A DNA stretch of 64,000 nucleotides, taken from an uncultured Pirellulaceae bacterium (lineage in GTDB: Bacteria; Planctomycetota; Planctomycetia; Pirellulales; Pirellulaceae). A program made the position numbers and the translations under genes. The DNA is taken from the NCBI GenBank assembly GCA_937929805.1, contig CALFUT010000016.1:35949-99948 (forward strand), written 5' to 3'. A model generated the notes under the pieces. It saw nothing but the letters and a program-made list of their open reading frames with translations. It ran no database searches and was not told the DNA's origin. Below are positions 1 to 8,276 of the stretch, in pieces. Within the stretch, counting starts at the first letter, position 1, and each line of letters begins with the position of its first letter.

Positions 1-1108
1 CTTGGTTGATCCCCGGTAGATAGTACTCGACCGGATCCTCAGCCGTAATGATCTTCCGGTCGGGTCGGTTAAGGCTGTTCAGGCCCGCGTAGAGCGTTGT
101 TGTCTTTCCCGATCCAGTCGGCCCGGTAACCAGCACAATTCCGTTCGGACGCTTGATCAGTTCGCTGAATCGTTTGTAGGTGGTGTCGGAGAATCCGATC
201 TGCCGCAAACCCACTTTGATGTTGTCTTTGTCCAGCAAGCGAAGCACCGCCGACTGGCCGCAACTTGTGGGGATAATGCTGACGCGGAGATCAAGCTCCT
301 TCTCGCCGACCGAAACCTTAATCCGGCCGTCCTGAGGCCTTCGTCTTTCCGCAATGTCGATGTCTGCCAGAATCTTGATCCGAGACAGAATCGCTCCCAG
401 CTGACGCTTGGGCAGCCGGTCACGCTCGGTCAGCACACCATCGATTCGGTAACGGATTCGGACGCGATCTTCGAATGGCTCGACGTGAATATCGGAAGCC
501 CGCAACTGCACGGCTTCGTTGATCATCAGCTGAACCAGCCGCACGATCGGAGCGCTGTTTTCGTCGCTGTCGTCGCCTCCTTCGGCACCGTCGTCGTCGA
601 CTGTTTCCGTGAAGTCGATCTTCGTATCGGTAAATTCCTGAAGAATCGAGTCCGCGGACTCGCCTTCCTGCTGGCCGTACATCCGGTTGATCGCTTCGGA
701 GATACTCGATCGAGTCGCCAGGGCCACGGTGACATCGCGGTTGAGGATAAACCGGAGCTCTTCAATCAGGTCGACCTCGCCGGGTTCGCTCATCAAAATC
801 TTCAGCCCACCGTCGGTTTCCTCGAACGGCAGCACGTTTTTCTCGCGCGCGATCGACTGGGGCATAAGCTCGATGACACGCTCAGGAATCTCGGTTTTCA
901 TCGGGTCGATGAATTCCATTCGATGGTATTTGGCCATCGCCTCGATGATCTCCACCTCGGTCGCGTACCCCAACTGGACCAGTGCCTGCGAAGTCGACTT
1001 ACCCGACTGCCGAGCCACCTTGTGCGCGTCCAGCGCTTGTTCTTTTGTGATGACGCCCGATTTGACAAGGGCTTTCACGAAGCCTTCGATTTGTGGAGAT
1101 GCTGCCAT
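1..1108 (-). CDS. GspE/PilB-type secretion or pilus assembly ATPase (C-terminus beyond window)
   Basis: The minus strand from the ATG at 1108 reads open to the window edge, giving 369 residues of a T2SS/type IV pilus assembly ATPase. The N-terminal third resembles the MshEN/T2SSE_N domain. The core follows, with the SDIHVEP motif and then a Walker A, GPTGSGKTTT, at about residues 328-337, and an EDPVEY acidic box just before the edge. Walker B, the His box and any tetracysteine zinc motif lie outside the window. Such hexameric ATPases sit at the cytoplasmic face of the inner membrane and drive pseudopilus or pilus extension. Whether this one serves type II secretion or type IV pili cannot be decided here. 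Family assignment is firm. Confidence 0.93.
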   Translation of the reverse strand, partial: MAASPQIEGFVKALVKSGVITKEQALDAHKVARQSGKSTSQALVQLGYATEVEIIEAMAKYHRMEFIDPMKTEIPERVIELMPQSIAREKNVLPFEETDGGLKILMSEPGEVDLIEELRFILNRDVTVALATRSSISEAINRMYGQQEGESADSILQEFTDTKIDFTETVDDDGAEGGDDSDENSAPIVRLVQLMINEAVQLRASDIHVEPFEDRVRIRYRIDGVLTERDRLPKRQLGAILSRIKILADIDIAERRRPQDGRIKVSVGEKELDLRVSIIPTSCGQSAVLRLLDKDNIKVGLRQIGFSDTTYKRFSELIKRPNGIVLVTGPTGSGKTTTLYAGLNSLNRPDRKIITAEDPVEYYLPGINQ

Positions 1109-1287
1109 GGATTATTTTCGCTTTCGCACCGGGCTTTGCCGGAATTCGCCGATCGATTCAATTCGGCCGGACTGATTCAAGATGAGTAAAACTGAGGCTG
1201 TCGATTTTGGAAGGATGATTTTTGTAACGGCGGGCAATCATCCGCCGGAGCACCTTGCCACCGAGACAATCATAACCGCTGACTCAG
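1109..1287. other. Intergenic spacer downstream of an exported-protein gene
   Basis: Short spacer between the stop of the 284-residue exported protein and the start of the GspE-like gene, both on the minus strand. No RNA gene or clear terminator hairpin was seen. Confidence 0.5.
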
Positions 1288-2142
1288 CTATTGGCGCGGT
1301 CGAATTTTGGGGTCTAAAGCGCTTGCTGGCAAGCCTGACCGTGTGCGTGGGCCCTGAATGGACTCATCGGGCGAAACAGGAGACAGCCTCCAGCCGGGCA
1401 CGGCCTGCCCGGACTGCTTCGCGTCGGCGGTTCGACTAAACGCCATGGTTCTGGCCTGCGACCGCAGATTTGCTGAGCTGGCCCGAATCCTGTCAGCCGC
1501 CTGGTAGAGTTCGGCATCCTCAAGGTCAGCAGCAACTGCGTCCAGCTCTCTTGCTGCATTTCTTAGTGCCACAGACGAGCGATTTCCAGCATCCGTGCGG
1601 GGCTGGCCGGGGACTGGTGTTGGGACCTCAGCCGGCCGCGGCTTCGCCACCAGCTGATTGAGTTCGCGATTAAATTCTTGCTGCAATTGCTCGCGACCTT
1701 GCTCTGAATCGTCAAACAAGCCGTCCAGTTGATCCGCAACGCCTCCACCCATTTGACGACGGATCGCGTTGATTTGATCGATCACTTTTTGATCCATCAG
1801 TTCTCTTTGCTGCGCTGGAGCTTGCTGCGACTCTTTGGCGGTGCTGTCCGAACCCGTCTTCTGTACTGAGCCATCGCCCAACGCCTTCTTGATCAACTGA
1901 CTGTGCGTGCTCTGTTCCTTTTGGGGGTTCTTTTCCTGAGCAACCGAGCGATCTGGGAGCACCTTGGAGGCTTGTTTGGCCAAGCGGACCTCGGCGGCCG
2001 CATCGGGGCCAAGCTGCAATTGAGCCACCGCCGCGCCATCGCCAAACGTCGCCGGGGACCAGCTCAAGCCAACGAGCATCAACCAGAACCGGCCCCGGAT
2101 CAGCGGCCGCGCTAAAACACAAGTGTCGCAATCAATTTTCAT
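1288..2142 (-). CDS. Exported protein of unknown function
   Basis: This 284-residue protein is not one I recognise. The ATG at 2142 is chosen because GGCGGAG lies about 10 bases upstream on the coding strand and because it puts a basic N-terminus before a hydrophobic stretch (FWLMLVGLSW), so it looks like a signal peptide. A longer in-frame start at 2187 would give no sensible leader. The rest is low in hydrophobic residues and rich in Gln, Ala and Asp. A predicted helical part (ELDAVAADLEDAELYQAADRI region) sits in the C-terminal half and a Pro-rich linker in the middle. It lies directly upstream of the GspE-like ATPase on the same strand, so a role with the secretion or pilus machine is possible but unproven. 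Confidence 0.6.
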   Translation of the reverse strand: MKIDCDTCVLARPLIRGRFWLMLVGLSWSPATFGDGAAVAQLQLGPDAAAEVRLAKQASKVLPDRSVAQEKNPQKEQSTHSQLIKKALGDGSVQKTGSDSTAKESQQAPAQQRELMDQKVIDQINAIRRQMGGGVADQLDGLFDDSEQGREQLQQEFNRELNQLVAKPRPAEVPTPVPGQPRTDAGNRSSVALRNAARELDAVAADLEDAELYQAADRIRASSANLRSQARTMAFSRTADAKQSGQAVPGWRLSPVSPDESIQGPRTRSGLPASALDPKIRPRQ

Positions 2143-2610
2143 TTTCTGAACTCCGCCTACCGAGCCCCATCTCACGGCCAAGCACACTCAAGCCGCCTGC
2201 CTGAACCACCCCTACTATACCGGCAGTCGGTATGTCCCGAACAGTTCACAGACCCGTGACTAGTCTGCCATCCTGATCAACGGGAAATTCATCTCCCGTA
2301 TGCTCAAACCGCCTGTAGGCAAGTGTCAGAATGAAACCTACCGGCATCGCAGACGGAATCTGTCGAGATTTCAGTATCCTAATCGGCATGTTTAAACTTG
2401 CCTTGTGCCTAAGCCGATCAAAAATTGACACAAGCCGGACGTGGCGAGTATCCTTTACTGCTCGCAAACAAATGCCTTTTGTCCAGAATTGTCCAAGACA
2501 CTTCTGCTTCTTGGCATGAATGTGCGTTTTGCAAATCCGTTAGGGATTGTTTCGCGAGTTCCAAGCTGAGGGGCCTGGCACTATTTGCATTATTGCAAGA
2601 TTGATCAAAC
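2143..2610. other. Divergent intergenic region
   Basis: About 470 bases between two divergently transcribed exported-protein genes, so promoters for both should lie here. No coding region, RNA gene or strong hairpin is visible. The stretch at about 2363-2400 resembles 34818-34855 (see findings). Confidence 0.4.
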
Positions 2611-4428
2611 ATGAAAATTTCCATGAATCCAGCGTCTGCTCATGCTCGTTCCCGTCGTCCCGATAGCCTGAACTCGAACATGCGAAGGTCGCACTCGCGT
2701 GTCGTGCAGAATCCTGAGCAAACATTTTGTCGATCGGTTTTCTTTCGAGCCGCGATGGGAATGTTCTGGCTGATCGCGAGCGTCCTTCTTGTCGCGTGCG
2801 TCACAGCGATCGCCAACGGACAAGACTACCGGCAACTTCCGTTTGCCGAATCTTATCGTCTGGTCGAACAAGAAGGCGAAGAGACTGCAACGACCAAGCG
2901 AAAGAACAAAGAAATTTATGGAGCCATCAAGGATGGCAACAAGGCAGCGTCGGCCGCAATTGAAAGCGGTAACCCCGAGCTTGCAACAACTTTCTTTCAA
3001 GAGTACATCCTTCCTTCGATGACCCGCACGAACTCGAAGTCACTTTCGACACTCGGCGAGCGGCGAGAAGAGTTCATCGATGATTTTTTGTCTGACAAAA
3101 CCTCCGGCCCAGCTCGGGCGGCGTTCATCGGTACCGTTATTCAGTCGATGCAGAATCTTGCCACCGCTGACGATTTCCATCCGGCCGCACGAACCAACGC
3201 GGCGTACGTGCTTGGTTTGCTCGACATTCGAGCTGCGGGGCGAGACACAGCGGCCGTTCCGTCAGCCGACGCGTTCGCGAGCTTAGTCAATATTTTCACC
3301 GATGAATCGTCTCCCGAATTCCTAAAGGCCGCCGCAAGCGCGGGGATTGATCGACAACTTCAACTTGCATCGGCTGGTAATGCGTCAGCCTTGGGTGCCG
3401 GTGACGTCAGCAAGACTTCCAGCCAAGCGTTGGCAATCATCAACGGTACCGCCAGCGGGCAAGACAAGTGGCAAGAACCAGTTGATTACTGGCTAAAAAA
3501 GCGCTCCACAAAAATTTTGGGATTGCTTGGCAAAGCCGGGAACAACGGGGACGTGGTCCAAGGACTGATCAAGATGCTGCAGTTTGAAAAGCCAAGTCAG
3601 CTTCTGCTGGCGTACGAAGCGATGACTGCTTTAGGAAACATCGACATGACCGGCGTTGATGCGAGCTTAAATTCACAGGCCGCCGTTGGCGTAACGCAAT
3701 TCCTCTCGACCGCGCTCGAATCACAAGCCAAAAAGACTCAAAAATTGCTTGACCAGCTGGTTTACCAAAACATCTTGCTGGAGGACTTAGACCTGACGCT
3801 GAGAGGAAATGATTACAGCGAGCAACCGCTAACCTCTAACAGTGAATCGATCGTTCGTTCCAATACGCCGAGCAAGAGTAAACGCGGCGGCGGAGGCAGC
3901 CGAGGAGGCGGGTTTGACGAGGGAGATTTCATGGAAGAGGGAGACTTCATGGAAGAGGGCGATTTCGGTGGCGGACGCGGAGAAGGTGGTGGCCGTGGCG
4001 GTGCAGCTGCCGTGCGTCGCCCGGGTGCACCGAAGGTAGAAATTCCCGTTTACCAAATGAATCGAATTCGCAACATGGTCAAAGCATTGGCTTACGGTGG
4101 CAAACGAACGCTGGCCGAAGGCCCCAAAAATCTACAAAGCGTCGGCAGCGACCAAGACAAAGGGATGATCGCAGACGTTGTGACCGAGCTCAAAACGCTG
4201 ATTAAAGAATCGGATGTTGGTATCGACAACTTGGCGGATCAAGACGAAGACGACTTCGACGAAGGTTTTGATGAAGACGAAGATCCACCAAGCAACACGG
4301 AACAAATGATTGAACTGTGCAACCGAGCCAGCAGTCGTTTGGCTGAAATCATTCGCGCCAATGCTCCGGGGGCGGAAGGTGCTGAGGGCAAGGACGCGGC
4401 GGTTTCTGCAGACCAACCGAACTTCTGA
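2611..4428 (+). CDS. Exported alpha-helical repeat protein with acidic/Gly-Arg-rich linker
   Basis: A 605-residue protein of unknown function. Residues 1-70 hold a long basic n-region and a hydrophobic segment (MFWLIASVLLVACV), giving an exported or membrane-anchored N-terminus. Starts at residues 24 or 49 are also possible because no clear ribosome-binding site precedes 2611. Residues ~80-420 are Ala/Leu-rich helices with a HEAT/armadillo-like look (repeated NAAYVLGLLD, AYEAMTALGN types). Residues ~425-475 form a low-complexity linker in which the unit MEEGDF is repeated, followed by RGEGGGRGG. After another helical part comes a second acidic run (DEDDFDEGFDEDEDPP). No enzyme motif was found. 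The layout suggests a scaffolding protein outside the cytoplasm. Confidence 0.75.
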   Translation: MKISMNPASAHARSRRPDSLNSNMRRSHSRVVQNPEQTFCRSVFFRAAMGMFWLIASVLLVACVTAIANGQDYRQLPFAESYRLVEQEGEETATTKRKNKEIYGAIKDGNKAASAAIESGNPELATTFFQEYILPSMTRTNSKSLSTLGERREEFIDDFLSDKTSGPARAAFIGTVIQSMQNLATADDFHPAARTNAAYVLGLLDIRAAGRDTAAVPSADAFASLVNIFTDESSPEFLKAAASAGIDRQLQLASAGNASALGAGDVSKTSSQALAIINGTASGQDKWQEPVDYWLKKRSTKILGLLGKAGNNGDVVQGLIKMLQFEKPSQLLLAYEAMTALGNIDMTGVDASLNSQAAVGVTQFLSTALESQAKKTQKLLDQLVYQNILLEDLDLTLRGNDYSEQPLTSNSESIVRSNTPSKSKRGGGGSRGGGFDEGDFMEEGDFMEEGDFGGGRGEGGGRGGAAAVRRPGAPKVEIPVYQMNRIRNMVKALAYGGKRTLAEGPKNLQSVGSDQDKGMIADVVTELKTLIKESDVGIDNLADQDEDDFDEGFDEDEDPPSNTEQMIELCNRASSRLAEIIRANAPGAEGAEGKDAAVSADQPNF

Positions 4429-4455
4429 GCACAGCGTCAAAACTTGGAGAGTCGG

Positions 4456-4533
4456 GTAGCTGGATTCGCCAGAATTCAGGCCCGCCTAGTTGATCGCCAG
4501 CCTCAAAAACCGAAGTCTGGCGACTCCGGCTAC
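4456..4533. repeat. 78-bp palindromic intergenic element between convergent genes
   Basis: The left arm 4456-4473 and right arm 4516-4533 are inverted copies of an 18-base sequence of the type GTAGCYGGAKTCGCCAGA, with two mismatches, and the similarity extends inward for several more bases. It sits between two convergent stop codons (4428 plus strand, 4620 minus strand), so the transcript would fold into a hairpin in either direction. It may act as a bidirectional terminator, although there is no T-run on either side. Confidence 0.65.
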
Positions 4534-4619
4534 AATGCGTCACCTTACTTTTAATTCTGAACGAAGCGCTGGTCGTTAAACGAGTCAAACATGCTGTTGG
4601 TGAAAAAGCCGGTCGGTTC

Positions 4620-5216
4620 TTAAGCCTGAACGCCAACTTGAGCGTTTGATCGGCGTGTTGCCGTTAAGTAGCCAAACGCCTGCCAGACAACCAGCCCGCA
4701 GGTCGTAAACGCTAGATCACCCAACAACGTGAAGCGGTAGAACGGAATCCCTGCGACGTAGCATTCGACCAAACCCGCCAACGAAGGCGGATACCAACCG
4801 CAGGCCCAAACCATCCCGTTGGTCAGCACGTAAAAACAAGTCGACATCACCAACGACGCGACCAACATTCGTGGCCCCGTCGATTGCAAAGAAGGTTGCT
4901 CTGACGATTTCGCCGACTGTCGACGCACGCGCGATCCAAGCCAGCAGGCAACCAGCATGCTTCCATAAACGCTGACCTGAATCGGCCAATCGTAGCCGCC
5001 CAGTACCAGATCCGTTGTTCCCATCACGATCAACAACGCAACCGCCGGCAGCCAGACACCTCGGAAACAAAACGCGACCCAAAGAGCCATCGCGGCCATC
5101 GGCTTCACGTTTGGCAAACCGGCGAACTCAAGGCGAGCCACCACTCCCACGATCACCATCGCAATCAAAGCAAAGGTCAGTTTCCACATGGGCGAAAAGT
5201 TCTGTTTCAAATCCAT
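4620..5216 (-). CDS. DUF6580-like integral membrane protein, putative ECF-type substrate-binding (S) component
   Basis: A 198-residue protein with about five to six hydrophobic segments. Residues ~10-85 contain the NVKPMAAMALWVAFCF and TTDLVLGGYDWPIQVSVYGS signatures that I associate with the DUF6580 family, which resembles the S components of energy-coupling-factor vitamin transporters. The ATG at 5216 is used; an in-frame GTG at 5231 is an alternative and neither has a strong ribosome-binding site. It lies 122 bases downstream of a DUF4430 lipoprotein gene on the same strand. DUF4430 is related to the C-terminal beta domain of cobalamin-binding proteins. Together they suggest uptake of a cobalamin-like ligand. 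This is inference; no ATPase or EcfT gene is adjacent. Confidence 0.65.
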   Translation of the reverse strand: MDLKQNFSPMWKLTFALIAMVIVGVVARLEFAGLPNVKPMAAMALWVAFCFRGVWLPAVALLIVMGTTDLVLGGYDWPIQVSVYGSMLVACWLGSRVRRQSAKSSEQPSLQSTGPRMLVASLVMSTCFYVLTNGMVWACGWYPPSLAGLVECYVAGIPFYRFTLLGDLAFTTCGLVVWQAFGYLTATRRSNAQVGVQA

Positions 5217-5338
5217 CGATTGTCGCTTCACTGGCTAATTTTCACGCTGGCAAGATTTGTCTCGGTTTCAATCTTGAAACTCGAACCAGCCTCGGCCCAG
5301 CTTAACCTGCCGAATAAGAAAATCCCAGAGTCATGTCG

Positions 5339-5806
5339 TCAATCGGAGTTGGAATCGGGTTCGTATTTGCCATATTTCCACTCGACCACGTCGCCGGGAG
5401 CAACGGCCAGCGAGCCGCAACTTTCTTTTGCCAGCTGATCATTGACGCGAAAGACCCAGTTATTTCCACGTCGGCCGGAGTTCATAACGCCGTCAATCGA
5501 GTGAACGAACGCAGTTGTGCCTGAGCCCTGAGAATCGAAATCCAAATCGCCCATATTTTTTGCTCGCCGCAAAATCGAAAACACGGTCGAATCGGCCGAG
5601 CAGGGCACTTTGAAGGTTCGGTTCTTTTTCTCGCCCGAATAGTCCACTCGTAACTCAACGGTTCCGGCTACGACTTCGTCGGCTGGGCGTTCAGCGTTGG
5701 GCGACTCGAGCGTCGTCGCCGGCTCGCAGCCTAAGGTAAACACCAGCCCCAAAGTACAGAACCAAAGGCCAGCGACCGCCAAACCATTGTGTTTTTGAAT
5801 CAGCAT
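5339..5806 (-). CDS. DUF4430-domain lipoprotein, possible cobalamin-like ligand binder
   Basis: A 155-residue predicted lipoprotein. From the ATG at 5806 there is a short basic n-region, a hydrophobic core and a lipobox-like TLGC with the acylated Cys at residue 27. In-frame starts at 5830 (ATG) and 5833 (GTG) would only lengthen the leader. The mature part fits the DUF4430 fold: a first strand (VELRVDYSG), DSTVFSILRRAK, then a VNDQLAKESCGS and PGDVVEWKYG ending. This family corresponds to the C-terminal domain of transcobalamin/intrinsic-factor-like proteins. The downstream gene is a DUF6580 membrane protein, which supports a two-gene uptake unit with the lipoprotein outside the inner membrane. 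The ligand is inferred from the family, not seen. Confidence 0.72.
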   Translation of the reverse strand: MLIQKHNGLAVAGLWFCTLGLVFTLGCEPATTLESPNAERPADEVVAGTVELRVDYSGEKKNRTFKVPCSADSTVFSILRRAKNMGDLDFDSQGSGTTAFVHSIDGVMNSGRRGNNWVFRVNDQLAKESCGSLAVAPGDVVEWKYGKYEPDSNSD

Positions 5807-6075
5807 TTTCGTTTTCGCTCCGATGTGCATCACTCGCCTAGAAATAAATCACGGAATTGACGACTAGAATCGCAGTTGTTTTTCCGCCCAACCGTCCAAC
5901 CGTCCCGCAAATCCGGACGTGATTGTTTCGCGAGTGCCAATGCCGACCATTGATCGATCGAGCGGTTCAAGAACTGACGTGAACGTGCCGGCAGGTGTCG
6001 TGCGGCCATCCGGATTCGTGGTAAATTTAGAGCCGCCGTTTGACTGGGCTTCAGCTGAAGTCGGCTGCCAGTGGA

Positions 6076-7365
6076 ATGATGAACGATAAGAACCGCTTTG
6101 CCCAGCCATCTGGTCTGTACCGTATGAATTCCGCTTTCGACAATTCCGGCTTAAGCCACCACGATCAGTTGGTTGCACACAATCGTGAACAGGCCGATCA
6201 GTATCCCGCGACGCCAAGCCTTGAGACGATTGGAATCGTCGGGGCCGGGTTGATGGGTAGCTCCATCGCCGAAAACTGCATCCGTTCAGGAAAAAAGGTG
6301 CGGCTACTGGATGCCAACGAAGCCGCAGCGCACGCCGCTGTGGATCGGATCAAGTCCGCCATTCCGGATGCCAACATCGAACAAGTCTCCTCTTATGATC
6401 GCCTGACCGATGTGGATCTAGTGATCGAATCGGTTGTTGAAACGATCGAAGTCAAAAAGATCGTGCTGGAAAAAATTGGCGGCTCGATCGGCCCGAAGAC
6501 ATTGCTCGCGACCAACACGTCAGCAATCCCGTTAGCCCGGCTAGTTCCATTCGTTGAACGACCAGAACGATTTTGCGGCATCCACTTTTGCCACCCCGAA
6601 CTAATGTCGCTGGTCGAAGTGGTCCGCTCCAACGAGACCACAGACCATTCGATCGCTAGCGCTGTTGGGTGGGTGCGAAGCTTGGACAAGATGCCCGTCG
6701 TCGTGAACGACTGCGCCGGGTTTGTGGTCAATCGTCTGCTGGCGGCGATGATTGATCAGTCGGTGCGTCTGCTGATGTCCGGGATCTCGATCGAGCAAAT
6801 TGACGCGGCGATGCGAGAGTTTGGATTCCAAGGCGGTCCGTTTGAAATCATGGATGTCATTGGGACCGACACCTGCATGTATGCAGGCCGAACGATGTGG
6901 GAAGCGGGCGTCGAATGCGTTTCTCTGTCGCCCATCCTTCCAAGGTTGGTCAAGAAGCAGCGGCTGGGTCGGAAAACGAAAGTCGGCTTTTACCGATACG
7001 AATCATTTCGAGGTGACGCGATTTCTGACCCTGAACTGCATTCGATCATCGAAGGATACCAAGAAGACGAAGCGATCGATCTAAACCCTTCCGAAATCTG
7101 TGAGCAGATTTTGTCCGCCATCGCACGAGAAGCCACATTGATTTTGGCTGACGAAATCGTCACCGATCCGCACGACGTCGACCTATGCATCATTCACGGG
7201 TTTTCTTTCCCCGACCATCAGGGCGGGATTCTCTATTGGGCCGATCGGTTCGGGATTAAGAACATCATCAAGACGTTGGAATCGATTTCGAAACGCGAAC
7301 CAAAATTAAGTCCGCCGGAAGCTTTGCGAACGATGGCCCAATCGGGGAAATCGTTTTACCGTTAG
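6076..7365 (+). CDS. 3-hydroxyacyl-CoA dehydrogenase (FadB/HBD type, NAD-dependent)
   Basis: A 429-residue enzyme of the 3HCDH family, which oxidises L-3-hydroxyacyl-CoA to 3-ketoacyl-CoA in beta-oxidation. The Rossmann motif GIVGAGLMGSSIAE begins about 50 residues in. The catalytic-His segment reads GIHFCHPELMSLVEVV (usually HFFNPVPxMxLVEV), and the second domain has GFVVNRLL and FGFQGGPFEIMDVIGTD. The C-terminal part contains a further, diverged copy of the helical 3HCDH domain, as in FadB/FadJ, but there is no enoyl-CoA hydratase domain, so it is a stand-alone dehydrogenase. The ATG at 6076 is preferred to an in-frame TTG at 6040; 6079 and 6124 are also possible. It stands alone on the plus strand. 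Confidence 0.9.
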   Translation: MMNDKNRFAQPSGLYRMNSAFDNSGLSHHDQLVAHNREQADQYPATPSLETIGIVGAGLMGSSIAENCIRSGKKVRLLDANEAAAHAAVDRIKSAIPDANIEQVSSYDRLTDVDLVIESVVETIEVKKIVLEKIGGSIGPKTLLATNTSAIPLARLVPFVERPERFCGIHFCHPELMSLVEVVRSNETTDHSIASAVGWVRSLDKMPVVVNDCAGFVVNRLLAAMIDQSVRLLMSGISIEQIDAAMREFGFQGGPFEIMDVIGTDTCMYAGRTMWEAGVECVSLSPILPRLVKKQRLGRKTKVGFYRYESFRGDAISDPELHSIIEGYQEDEAIDLNPSEICEQILSAIAREATLILADEIVTDPHDVDLCIIHGFSFPDHQGGILYWADRFGIKNIIKTLESISKREPKLSPPEALRTMAQSGKSFYR

Positions 7366-7387
7366 GCCGAGCACTGTTCGAAGCTTG

Positions 7388-7594
7388 GCAGGGAGGGCCG
7401 AGGCTCCGCCCGAGCCATACGCAGATGATTCGCGCATTCATTGGATTTGGGTGCGGGCGAAAATGATTCGCGTGTCGGTCGATTTGGGTGCGGGCGGAGC
7501 CTTACCCTCCCGAGCATCGTCGCCAACTTCAAGTCGATTTGGGTGCGGGCGGAGCCTTACCCTCCCGAGCATCGTCGCCAACTTCAAGTTCGCT
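7388..7594. repeat. G-rich palindromic repeat locus with a 55-bp tandem duplication
   Basis: The start of this stretch (GGGAGGGCCGAGGCTCC at about 7391-7407) belongs to the dispersed G-rich element family also seen near 45.4, 50.6 and 53.6 kb. It is followed by two exact 55-bp tandem copies, 7479-7533 and 7534-7588. Each contains a GGGTGCGGGCGGAGCC core and CCCTCCCGAGC. A partial third copy of the unit start lies at about 7443-7459. The second copy ends six bases from the stop codon of the sigma factor gene at 7595. Confidence 0.85.
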
Positions 7595-8233
7595 TTACTC
7601 GGACAGTTCCGGAAAGACTTCCTCGGGCAAACCTTGCTTGCGAACCAAAGTCCGCATCCGAGAAATAAAATCGAACTTGAAGTTGGCCACCTGCTGCTCG
7701 GTAATCTCAAGCTCGGCTGCCGCTTTCTTGTTCGGTAACCCCTGAACGATCAATAGCTCGATGCATTTGAGCTTGGCCCAATCACCCCGCGACTTCCAAC
7801 GTTCCACTTGTTGCTCGATCGCGGCGACCAGCGATTCCTCTTCGATCTCGCGACGTTCACCACTTCGCGCGATGCTGCTGGCGGGTCGGTCGTGCCCCAT
7901 GAATTGCCACACACCGTCGGAGCCACCTCCTGCCGACATCGGAATCGCGGGACGACGGCCCTCGCGACGCAAATGATCGGTCAATTTGTAGGCACAAATT
8001 GAAAAGAGGTAACTTTCCAATGAACGACGACCGTCGTAGTTTGGCAAGCTATGCAAGAACCCAACGAACGCCTCTTGGACAATGTCTTCGCTGGCTGATC
8101 GGTTGGACAAGCGGCGATTGACGAAGGCCAGCAAACGACCTTCATAGCGAGCGATCAGATCATCCCACGCGGCCTCGTCACCGTCCCGGATGCGCGATAC
8201 GAGTAGCCTGTCGTCTTCGGTCGAACGTTTCAT
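7595..8233 (-). CDS. Sigma-70 family (ECF-like) RNA polymerase sigma factor
   Basis: A 212-residue sigma factor. Region 2 covers about residues 20-90 (LIARYEGRLLAFVNRRL, then ASEDIVQEAFVGFLHSLP and SYLFSICAYKLTDHLRREGRR). Region 4 is at the C-terminus, where NKKAAAELEITEQQVANFKF forms the helix-turn-helix. The linker between them holds a Gly-rich stretch (SAGGGSDGVWQF). There is no adjacent transmembrane anti-sigma. The gene upstream on the same strand, 43 bases away, is an FHA-domain protein, so phospho-dependent control by a Ser/Thr kinase is plausible. It has a short Gly/Ser extension compared with a classical ECF factor. Confidence 0.88.
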   Translation of the reverse strand: MKRSTEDDRLLVSRIRDGDEAAWDDLIARYEGRLLAFVNRRLSNRSASEDIVQEAFVGFLHSLPNYDGRRSLESYLFSICAYKLTDHLRREGRRPAIPMSAGGGSDGVWQFMGHDRPASSIARSGERREIEEESLVAAIEQQVERWKSRGDWAKLKCIELLIVQGLPNKKAAAELEITEQQVANFKFDFISRMRTLVRKQGLPEEVFPELSE

Positions 8234-8276
8234 ATCTGTCGCAAATCCTACGGCTCAATTTGGCCGCTGAAGGCAA

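Noticed and set aside
485..1189. Long plus-strand open frame of 234 codons
   Set aside because: It lies entirely opposite the GspE-like gene, whose domain motifs are clear on the minus strand; the frame has no family resemblance.
5990..6070. Possible cobalamin riboswitch upstream of the DUF4430/DUF6580 pair
   Set aside because: On the minus strand a CCACTGGCAG piece and a CACCTGCCGG piece recall B12-box parts, but order and spacing do not match the conserved core.
5864..6217. Minus-strand frame of 117 codons upstream of the DUF4430 gene
   Set aside because: It overlaps the dehydrogenase gene start, has no recognised domain and no clear ribosome-binding site, so I treat it as non-coding.
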